Shown: piece by piece, positions 46,866 to 64,000 of the stretch | Position numbering within the stretch: position 1 is the stretch's first letter | Layout: the number at the start of each line of letters is the position of its first letter | NCBI GenBank assembly: GCA_963971285.1 | Contig: OZ020255.1 | Coordinates: 17,938,931 to 18,002,930, forward strand | DNA length: 64,000 nucleotides | Direction: 5' to 3' | From: Astropecten irregularis | Taxonomy: Eukaryota > Echinodermata > Asteroidea > Paxillosida > Astropectinidae | The notes under the pieces: model-generated | What the model was told of the DNA's origin: nothing | Databases searched by the model: none | The model's input: only the letters and a program-made list of their open reading frames with translations | Position numbers and translations under genes: made by a program

Positions 46866-47000
46866 GATGAAAACAAACTCTCAAACAAAATACAAAATTA
46901 AGAAAATTGATTCGTGCCCACGAAATCATTTCATGCGCTCAAAAAAATGTATTAAAATTATTTCTTTATATTTTATTTTGTTTGAAAGTTTGTTTTCATC
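46866..47000. repeat. Imperfect stem-loop
   Basis: GATGAAAACAAACT...CAAACAAAATA on the left pairs with TATTTTGTTTGAAAGTTTG and TTTTCATC on the right. Confidence 0.6.
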
Positions 47001-47355
47001 AAAGGTCCATTCACGGCCTCAGTACCAATCTATGATGACAAAATGAATAGGCCTAAATATAACGCGTTCGTGTAAGATTATTTTATCACCACAGGTGGCT
47101 TATCAATCTAGAAATGTATATTATTTCCGTTACTTGACAGTGCGGAGACTGACATGGTCACGGGTAGTGTGTTGCGAAATGTTACAGCAAAACAAACCTG
47201 CTTTCACCATTCAGCTCATAGTATGTAACGCTTAATTCAGGCTAAAAAAACAAAGGTGCTAAAAAAGGACAAAATGGCGTTTTCGATAATAATAATAAGT
47301 TCTTAAATAACGCGTATAAAAAGTACACAAAAAGTACCTATAAGTCTCTGTGCGA

Positions 47356-47711
47356 TTAAAGGTAATATCATACTTTGGTTTTTGTCAAAAAAAATAAAGA
47401 TTCGTGGAAGATACAGTAAAAGTAATCTGTGAAAATTTCAGTCCCATACGGTGCCCACTTTTTGCTAAAACAGTGGAAAACGGCCACATTATTTCTTAAG
47501 TCTTTTCTCTTTTATTTTTGATCTTTTAAAAGATCAACAAGATTTTCGGTCGTTGTTTTACTAATTTCTGGATAAATACACCATTTCAGGCGGAAACATT
47601 TAAACGGTATGTTTTTACCACCACCATCTTCATACCCTGTAAGTTATAAGTAAATCTGTGAACATTTCTGTTTTGGTTTCTTAATACCAAAGTATATGAT
47701 ACTCCCTTTAA
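47356..47711. mobile_element. TTAAAGGTA-ended MITE copy
   Basis: Begins TTAAAGGTAATATCATACTT and ends GATACTCCCTTTAA. About 356 bp, close in length to the copy at 41930. Confidence 0.65.
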
Positions 47712-48024
47712 GAGTGTGACTTCCTGTTGTTTTCACGAAAGCAAATGACCCATGGATGGATACGCGTTTCAAGAAGGCAGAATTATCGGGCAATAAAATG
47801 AATACAAAAGCAATATGCCTCTATAATTATTATCTCCCGCTATCCAATATTGGGGCCATTTTTAAGAACTGGAGATAAGTGCTTTAACACACAAGCACTG
47901 CTTTTGTGGTGCTGTGTCATGACGCAATGACTTTGTGTGGTGTGCAGAAGCGTGTTTGCTGCCACCAAGAGGGAAAAAGAGACTACCTTTATCAATCGAA
48001 GTCTCTCTAGTCTGCGCAGAGACC

Positions 48025-48279
48025 AGGGCCCTTTTCCAAACCTCGGCTCCGGCTCCGGCTCCGGCTCCGGCTCAGGCTCCGGCGCTGTCATCCATATGCT
48101 GAAAATGTAGGTTGTGGCTTTTCATTGAAGCTGAATCTCTGTTTTCCTGTTCAAAATAGAGTATCTACTTCCAATCCGTAACCAAAAGCCTCTATTTTGA
48201 TACCTGTTGTTCAAAATGGAGTCACGAAATGGTGCTGAAGCCGGAGCCTGAGCCGGAGCTGAGGTTTGGAAAAGGCCCC
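48025..48279. repeat. GGCTC-hexamer element, copy 2
   Basis: Ends GGGCCCTTTTCCAAACCTC and GAGGTTTGGAAAAGGCCCC. Contains five consecutive GGCTCC hexamers. Confidence 0.7.
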
Positions 48280-48375
48280 AGTGTTCTCCCTTGTCTCTGC
48301 ACAGCCATGGGCGCGCCGAACCGTAAGCCAAATCCCAAGGCGGTCTAGCGATGAAGATGCCCAGCGTTCAGTCCT

Positions 48376-48609
48376 GGGGTCAATTTCATAGAGCTGCTTA
48401 GCACAAAAACGTGCTAAGCATGACATTTATGTCTTAATAAAAACAGGATTAACAATCACATTTGTGTTGTGTATCACATGTGATTGTTCTTTGGCTGTTG
48501 TTCGCTGACCATGAATATCAAATGAAATTTTTAACGGTGGTTTGTTTTATTGAGCAAGACAAATTTGTGCTAAGCATTTTTTTGTGCTTAACAGCTTCAT
48601 GAAATGGCT
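48376..48609. repeat. GGGGCCAATTTCAT-ended element
   Basis: Begins GGGGTCAATTTCATAGAGCT. Same internal sequence as 45379-45609. Confidence 0.65.
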
Positions 48610-49182
48610 GCAAGCATGTTTGTCTCCGTCTCCTTAATATCTTCGAGAAAGGTAAATTTGCGGACAAATATGGCCACACAGGGCCAAATTGGCTGCCGTG
48701 CCGAACTTACGGGCAAAACGAACCACTGAAAAAAAATTGATCGGCCATCAAAATGTATTATGTCACCATAGCAACCGAAGGAGCGAAACAATGTCCAGAT
48801 TTGTTTCATCATTGAGACCAGTGGTTCAAGATAAAACCAGTTATTGATCGAGATGGTTAATCACTTCTCTGAATTGCGAGTGATCATTAACGATAAAGAT
48901 ATTGAACGGTCGATAGTGTCTGGTGATTTTCAAGAAGCAGAATTTCTACGAAGAGGCTTAGTATAATATGAAGAATACAAGTAGATATAAAAATCAATAG
49001 GCCTGAAGAAAATAATTACCTTATATTAATTAACTTGTCTTCACATGCACAACGTCTGCCAATAAGAAACAAAATGGCGCCACACTGGCTGAGGATTTTG
49101 CTTTCCACAGTGACGTCACTCAGCGCCATCCAATGAAACAAAAGGGATTAAAGACTGCATGCAAACTGTGTGCATGTACACA
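48610..49182. other. Spacer, no gene seen
   Basis: Neither an open frame with protein-like composition nor an RNA gene was recognised here. Confidence 0.4.
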
Positions 49183-49417
49183 GGGGCCTTTCGAAACGGA
49201 GGCTCAGGCTCTCAGCGGCTTCGGCTCCATTTCGTGAATCCATTCTGAAATAACCGGTATCAAAATAGAGGCTTTTGGCTGCGGTTCAGAAGTAGATTCT
49301 CTGGTTTGAAAAGGAAAATAGAGCTTCAGCTTCAATGAAAAACCACAACCTATCTTTTCAGCATTATGGATGACAGAGCTGTAGCCTGAGCCTGAGCCTC
49401 CGTTTCGTAAACGCCCC
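49183..49417. repeat. GGCTC-hexamer element, copy 3
   Basis: Begins GGGGCCTTTCGAAACGGAGG and ends CCTCCGTTTCGTAAACGCCCC shortened by a few mismatches. Orientation is opposite to copy 1 in its core. Confidence 0.7.
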
Positions 49418-49573
49418 AAGACTCGTTCGTTGATAGCTGGCCAATGGGATTGAGTCTTACAAATTTGAGCATAAACTGCATGATCCACAATGCATTTCTC
49501 ATATGTCTATATCATTCACTGCATGCACACGTAATTCGCTCCTATCTGCCAAAGGTTCAATGATGGGCCAATG

Positions 49574-49675
49574 TAGTTGCGATGATCGTAACCATTGGTC
49601 TGACATAATGGGGATTGAGACCTACCCTTTGTCCCAGATCCCATGTCAGACCAACGGTTACGATCATCGCAACTA
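49574..49675. repeat. Inverted repeat, ~40-bp arms
   Basis: TAGTTGCGATGATCGTAACC on the left is complementary to GGTTACGATCATCGCAACTA on the right. The arms continue through GGTCTGACAT/ATGTCAGACC. Confidence 0.8.
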
Positions 49676-50812
49676 GGGCCGATTAATGGTTCTTTTAACC
49701 TGAGACCGACGGCTTCTGGGTCGCGACCTCAGGCACGAAATTCCTGGCTTATAATTATGGCCACACCCAAAACCGCCGATTTTCATAGTTTGAAGCAATT
49801 TTAATAAACATTTCTGGCAAAAATTGACACTGACGGGGGCGAAAGAACAAGAATTTAATAGGGGAAAGCGAAATAGTTTAAAACAGAATTTCGTGACAAT
49901 AAACATGCATGAGGGCAGAGCCAACGTTTTTTTTTTTTTTCAATTCTGAGTTTATGATCTTTTATTTCTGAATAACACTTCTATCTTCTCACTTCAACAA
50001 TCCTCCATGATTATACTTGAAACCAATTGTGCAATCGCTATTACAAAGAAACAATTTTCATGAAAATGACAACGCGCTGTATTTTCCTCTTCTTAGTATA
50101 CTTGTAAGAAAGCGTTTCTTCAGTCTTTTCTCCAAACAAAAAACGATTAAAATTGCCGCGCATAAACGACTACGTAGGGCTATGCTATGCACATCTGTTG
50201 AAAGTAAGTTACGAAAAGTTTGGTTTCAAAAATCGACCCCTGAGCTGATATCGATGATTTCGCAGGGTTCTCCCAAAAAAGAAATGCAATGTTTAACAAA
50301 TTGAAGAGGACAGCTTTTAGCCCGATCCTAACGCCAAAAAAATGTACAATTTCGAACCAAAATTACCCAAGACTTCTACTTGCAATGACTTAATCACCAA
50401 TATTCAATCGATTGATTATTTAGATAATTTTTTTTTCAACACACACGATGTGTTACTGCATGATTGATACAGAAGGGGCGTGGCCCACATGCAAAATCGG
50501 AATGTCGCTATACAACCATTATAGGCCCACGACGAAGTTGCTAGACAGAGAAAACAAATCTGAGACGAATAAAAATAAATCCTAAAGTCCACCACATAAA
50601 TTACCGTTTGTAAATAGTTCTAGTCCTTGGCATAGAGGCCTACATCAAGAAAGTAACTGTCAATTTCCTTCGCACAATGATCTAAAGTCCAAGCGCACGG
50701 AGTGTCTATTGTTAAAATGCTTAACTTGAAATTGAGTAAATAATATTTACAAATGACTAAAGATTTGGAACTGTTGTAAAAGTTCGTCAATGATGCATCG
50801 CCCGCAAATGTT
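49676..50812. other. Spacer downstream of the lectin gene
   Basis: No supported gene. An open frame at 50017-50304 lacks recognisable motifs. The lectin 3' end must fall here. Confidence 0.4.
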
Positions 50813-51385
50813 TCAACGCGAATTTTTATCTTGAAAGCAAGACTTGTCCAGCCTGCCCTCAGCGTTGGCAGTGAAGCAGTACATCGGGGATGGCTTAGGG
50901 GCCCGGATGCAAATACCAGGTACGATCTTCCGGTCACAGCCTGCATCAAGCCACTCTCCATTGTAGTATCTTGAAAAGATGGCACAATCTTCGTTGTTAT
51001 TGTCGTTGGGTTCGCCACCAGCCCAGTTGATGAAGGCTTCCCCCACGCCGTTGCAAAGCCACTCTCCCTCGGTAGCGTGATCATCGCAGGCAAGCCAGAT
51101 GTCATTCCAGCTGGGGACTTCCCTGACGGACCCCAAGAGGAAGTCGTTCTCTTCCACTGACCGAGGCGCGGCCAGCTTTCCTCCCATCGTCTTGCAAGAC
51201 TTCTTGGCTTCGTACCAGTTCAGCTCTGGGGTAAAACGATAGCAGGAGCCCCGCCAGAGTCTCCACCCGGTCGGGCATTCAGGGGGGCACCTTTCGGCGC
51301 AGGGGTTGTTCTTAAACTGATCGAGGGTGGCGCTAATCAGAACGAGAGCTGATGAGGAGAAAATGAAGAGCTGAACTGAGAGCAT
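50813..51385 (-). CDS. Secreted C-type lectin
   Basis: A single open exon of 190 residues. The start chosen is the ATG at 51385, giving MLSVQLFIFSSSALVLISA, a signal peptide. The C-type lectin-like domain follows: CPTGWRLWRGSCYRF, NWYEAKKSCKTMGGKLA, DIWLACDDHATEGEWLCNG, then the calcium/sugar loop GGEPNDNNNEDCAIF and WLDAGCDRKIVPGICI. The EPN tripeptide predicts mannose-type binding in this family. The WND motif that supplies further calcium ligands reads WLD, so Ca2+ binding may be weakened. An N-terminal Cys pair (CAERCPPEC) marks the long-form subtype. The product should be a small extracellular lectin of the kind echinoderms use in humoral immunity or biomineral matrix; which of these cannot be told. 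Confidence 0.85.
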   Translation of the reverse strand: MLSVQLFIFSSSALVLISATLDQFKNNPCAERCPPECPTGWRLWRGSCYRFTPELNWYEAKKSCKTMGGKLAAPRSVEENDFLLGSVREVPSWNDIWLACDDHATEGEWLCNGVGEAFINWAGGEPNDNNNEDCAIFSRYYNGEWLDAGCDRKIVPGICIRAPKPSPMYCFTANAEGRLDKSCFQDKNSR

Positions 51386-51487
51386 CTTGACCGTTGTGTC
51401 TGGTTGTTCCGCCAAAGTGAGTTTCTAGTTCGTCACCACGAATACGACAACTTATTCAATTCAGCAATGGATTGTTGATGTTGAGGC

Positions 51488-51550
51488 AATGAATTTGGAT
51501 GCCTGCACACTTCGAGTTTAACTCGAAGTGTGCAGGCATCCAAATTCATT
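51488..51550. repeat. Perfect 63-nt palindrome upstream of the lectin gene
   Basis: Arms of 31 nt (beginning AATGAATTTGGATGCC) with a single central base at 51519 and no mismatches. It starts 103 bp upstream of the lectin ATG, so it is in the promoter or 5' untranslated region. Confidence 0.92.
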
Positions 51551-51854
51551 TATTTAAGTGTCAGTTTTTATTCGTCTTTTCTAGAGCTTCAAGTGATCAA
51601 TTGGAGACTTTTCTACGACGAAATGATGTTGAAACCTCACTGGAATGTTCAACTAACCCGATGTCGAATCAAATCGAGATGGATAGTTGGTCTGCAGATC
51701 GAGTGCTCCTTGAAAACTTAATTGGCGTCAGAAGCTCCGGCTGAAAATGACATCCAGGCCCTCTTCCCGGTCTCACTTATAAGGACCACAGCTTGCCCCT
51801 TGCGCCTCGGCTGATCTGAAAACGTTTGCTGATTGGACGCGTGCAACAGTGGAC

Positions 51855-52040
51855 CGATCCATTAAGCCACACCCCGTTTGTTTCTGACCAATCACTTGGG
51901 TGGTTCAACCTCTAACATAAGCCCAACGTGCGTGCGCGTGCGTATGAAGCGCGCGAATATGGATGTAACGTTTGCGGTTGGTGGAGAGGAACACGTGTTC
52001 ATTACCCACGTGTGCAGTGGGAGGGGCTTAAGGGATCGGT
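51855..52040. repeat. CACGTG-containing dispersed element, copy 2
   Basis: GGAGAGGAACACGTGTTC followed by ACCCACGTG matches 29880-29912; flanks share ACCAATCAC and GGGGCTTA. Confidence 0.6.
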
Positions 52041-52760
52041 CTATTCCTGCGAGAAAAACGTGACGCCGTAACCGATCGAGTTCAAGGCCTGGGGAGTATG
52101 GATCAACTTTATCCCAATTTAGGCTTACCCGGTAAAGACACGGCACACGAGTGTCTATTTGATAACCGTGATTAGGCTTCATACTTTCGAACGTAACAAC
52201 GAAGCGAAGCTTATAGTTGAGGGCCTACACCAATAGATAACAAACGAATAAAATTGAAGAGGAAAAGATACAGATTCTTTGATAATGAAAAGATTACAAG
52301 CCCAAGGCCAGCGACCAAGTTTCAAACGGCAGGGCCTAATCACATCTCGTTCCAGAGAGAAATGAATACGCGCAATTTTTCCCATTCAAATAATAAACCT
52401 CTTATCTGAAGTCATTGTAATTTCTTCTGGAAAATTGAAATTGGACTTGAAGTCAATGCATGAATACAGTGTATTACACACAGCCAATGGATTTGTTTTC
52501 AAATTACTTTTGGTGGCGTTTCTCTAGTGGTTGCCGTGGCTTCTAGAATTGTTGGATTGCAGTTATTTGATTTATATTGGCGATCTTAGTATTCTGTTTG
52601 CAAGGTCATGGTGATGTACCCGTAGTAAGTACATAATGATTATATAGTTACAGGGACCAAGGACGACGTGTTGTCGAGGGAACAATGGCACGTCTTAACC
52701 GTCGCCGACCTTGCTTCAGGGCGGTCCAGTGATCTTCTTAGGAACGTGCGTGGCCTTGTC

Positions 52761-53144
52761 TTAAAGGTATACGGTAATACATGATTGGTAAATATCACAG
52801 AACAGCACTCGCGCTTTGTCTGATCCAACATGTACATGTACATGAAATGATAAACCTGTGACAATTTGAGCTCGATCGGACATCTGAGTCGCGAGAAAAT
52901 AGTGAAAACCCGACTCGATTTTTCTCATAAAACATAAAGAATGGTTTTGATGTTACCCCGACGGAGATCAAAACTGTTTTTGGTCTTTGTTTTACAAATT
53001 TCTGGATAAATAGTTTTACACAATTTCAGGCGGAAATATTTTAACGGTATGTTTCCACGCACCATCTTCATACCCTGAAAGTTATACGTAAATCTGTGAA
53101 CATTTCTGTTTGGGTATGTTACCAATCCCGTACTGTACCTTTAA
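52761..53144. mobile_element. TTAAAGGTATAC-ended MITE
   Basis: Begins TTAAAGGTATACGGTAATAC and ends GTACTGTACCTTTAA. It is the longer subfamily that also includes 7225-7572. Confidence 0.65.
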
Positions 53145-53845
53145 CTACTGTACTGTACCATGCTTGCGCTGGCTGCTAAAGTTTCCGCACAACAAACAGC
53201 AAATCGACCAAGTCTCAAATCCCACAGTGGGATTTCAAGTTGTAGGACTGGTGATTCACGAGTCGAAGCACTTCACCAAGTAAAAGGTCTTCTTTTACAA
53301 GCCACCAACCTGGGCTGGTTTCAGAGGATTGAATGAACTTTAAAAAAATTTATTTGAGGGTCTCTTGAATAGGTCTTCAAGGGACAGCAGCATCGCGCAG
53401 CGACAAGACATACGTGGTCCAGGAATAAATGTCACCGAAGTGTGCCGACATACCTAAAAGCGATGTAGTCGAGGTCCACTACCCAAACATCAATTCCACA
53501 CATTGTCAAAAATTGGAAACTGAATTGAACTCCAAAACACGTAAACAGAAAACTTCACATACAAACAATTACATTTACAAACAACAGCTCCAGTCCACAC
53601 GGCCTGTTTTACTTCAGTATGGCATAATTGAGAGTACGTGTATCAGCATCAGGTTTTAACCTTTATTTTTTTTTTTACTTTAAAAAGCAAAAGCTCTTCA
53701 ACAAAGAACGTCAATTCGGTGATCTTTTTGTTTCTTCTGCGCCTGTTAGTGGATAATAATTATGTACAGTTTCTGTAGACAGGTAAACTTTTCAGGTGAA
53801 ATGCACCTAAATTAAGCTGTTCAATTATACACATATAGTAGCGCA
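53145..53845. other. Spacer, no gene seen
   Basis: Low-complexity patches only (for example a T run near 53668). No exon with plausible borders was found. Confidence 0.4.
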
Positions 53846-54715
53846 CTTTGGAGCTCTGTAACCATATGGAGAAAGGCCTACACCTTTGGAGCTCTGTAAC
53901 TTTGTAAAGAAAGTTTTCTACACCTTCAGAGCTCTTTAACCTTACATCAATAGGTCTACACCTTTGGAGCTCATGTAACCATATGGAGAAACCTTGTAAC
54001 CTTGTAAAGAACGTTTTCTACACCTTCGGAGCTCTGTAACCTTACGTCAATAGGTCTACACTTTTGGAGCTCTGTAACCTTACGTCAATAGGTCTACACC
54101 TTTGGAGCTCTGTAACCTATCGGCAATAGGTCTACACCTTTGGAGCTCTGTAACCTTACGTCAATAGGTCTACACTTTTGGAGCTCTGTAACCTTACGTC
54201 AATAGGTCTACACCTTTGGAGCTCTGTAACCTATCGGCAATAGGTCTACACCTTTGGAGCTCTGTAACCTTACGTCAACAGGTCTACACTTTTGGAGCTC
54301 TGTAACCTATCGGCAATAGGTCTACACCTTTGGAGCTCTGTAACCTTACGTCAATAGGTCTACACCTTTGCAGCTCTGTAACCTTACGTCAATAGGTCTA
54401 CACCTTTGCAGCTCTGTAACCTTACGTCAATAGGTCTACACCTTTGGAGCTCTGTAACCTTACGGTAATAGGTCTACACCTTTGGAGCTCTGTAACCTTA
54501 CGTCAATAGGTCTACACCTTTGCAGCTCTGTAACCTTATGCCAACTTATGTCTACACCGTCAGAGCTCTGTAACCTTATGGAGACAGGTCTACACCTTGA
54601 GAGTTCTGTAACCCTATGGAGACGGCTTTCAATACCTTTGGAGCTATGTAACCTTTGAAGAAAGGCCTACACCTCGGAGCTCTGTAACTTAATATGAAGA
54701 CAGCTTTCTACACCT
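53846..54715. repeat. Minisatellite, about 23 units of ~38 bp
   Basis: Unit: TTTGGAGCTCTGTAACCTTA then CGTCAATAGGTCTACACC. Central copies are nearly identical; edge copies are degraded with ATATGGAGAAAGG-type variants. Two subtypes (CTTACGTCAATA and CTATCGGCAATA) interleave. Sits just past the 3' end of KAT2. Confidence 0.93.
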
Positions 54716-54901
54716 GTCCCGGCAGATGAAGTCCTGTCTATCCAACAAACCTTTGGAGTGGATGCCGAATGAAATAAATAATCGTTCACTTGTAAAGTGT
54801 ACAAAACTTGTATGCTGGACGTCGTCCTAACATGGCATCTGCAAAACAAAGCACCATCAATTAAAGACGACCAGTTCTCAATTTTAAGATTATCGATGGC
54901 T

Positions 54902-63627
<8,726 letters not shown>

Positions 63628-63631
63628 CTTG

Positions 63632-64000
63632 TTTTCTTTGTTAACAAGCTTGGAAAAAAGAAAGGCACGCAGAATCCATCCGGTGAAGGGTGAAGCCACG
63701 ATAAATCCCCGTGCAATTTAAATAATTTATACATAAACCACAGGGTGCTAAAAGGGATTTTGGTCTGGTTCCTAGCATTACCTTACGGCTAAATGCATGA
63801 TTTTATCATAGAGTGTGCATGCTAAGACTACTACATGTGTACATGCAAAACATTAAAAACAAAGCTGTTTGCTTGCAGTTGCAACTTACAACTTACAGTT
63901 ACAGTTGTTTACTATCCAGTAAATATCTGGCTAATGAAAAAGGTCTGAACCGTAGAGTGAAATCCTTCAATTTTTCTTCATTTCTTGTAGATGTTAAGCC
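63632..64000. other. Region upstream of KAT2
   Basis: No TATA box or other gene was recognised. It should contain the KAT2 5' untranslated region and promoter. Confidence 0.4.

Noticed and set aside
50017..50304. 95-residue plus-strand open frame
   Set aside because: Basic, low-complexity sequence without motif, splice context or neighbour support.
53846..54715. CRISPR-like regularly spaced repeat
   Set aside because: Units are contiguous with no unique spacers, and the context is a eukaryotic genome. It is a minisatellite.

Overview
This is animal (metazoan) nuclear DNA, most likely from an echinoderm or a close marine deuterostome. The protein-coding exons are interrupted by GT-AG introns. 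The genes belong to families that are expanded in echinoderms (HYR/hyalin repeats, SRCR domains, C-type lectin, adhesion-type and Methuselah-like seven-helix receptors). Introns and spacers are full of short palindromic elements and non-LTR retrotransposon pieces. Species assignment is inference; no species-specific marker was identified.

Layout, left to right. 1-2455 (minus): a 5'-truncated, frameshifted copy of a seven-helix receptor gene. 2456-4820 (minus): a broken HARBI1-like (Harbinger transposase-family) two-exon gene that carries a 204-bp hAT-like element. 5918-34563 (plus): one very large adhesion GPCR gene, rebuilt here from 39 exons whose phases all agree (9162 nt, 3053 residues): signal peptide, Reeler-like domain, 27 HYR domains, GAIN/GPS, seven helices. 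The HYR exons form 13 complete tandem units plus one half unit of about 1.37-1.38 kb, nearly identical even in their introns; a CR1/L2-type LINE sits in one intron. 37607-46066 (minus): a second receptor gene, again with exon phases that all fit: signal peptide (two candidate first exons), three SRCR domains, a somatomedin B domain, and a Methuselah-like seven-helix region (1156 residues). It is the intact parent or sister of the copy at 1-2455. 50813-51385 (minus): a secreted C-type lectin. 54902-63627 (minus): a complete 17-exon KAT2 (GCN5/PCAF) histone acetyltransferase of 831 residues.

The two receptor genes converge tail to tail. With the lectin they put three kinds of extracellular recognition module (HYR, SRCR, CTLD) side by side. 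A role in immune or adhesive recognition is plausible from family knowledge but is not shown by the sequence. KAT2 is an unrelated housekeeping chromatin gene at the right edge. The most notable content is the pair of unusual receptor architectures and the recently amplified HYR exon array, whose units can be gained, lost or skipped without breaking frame.
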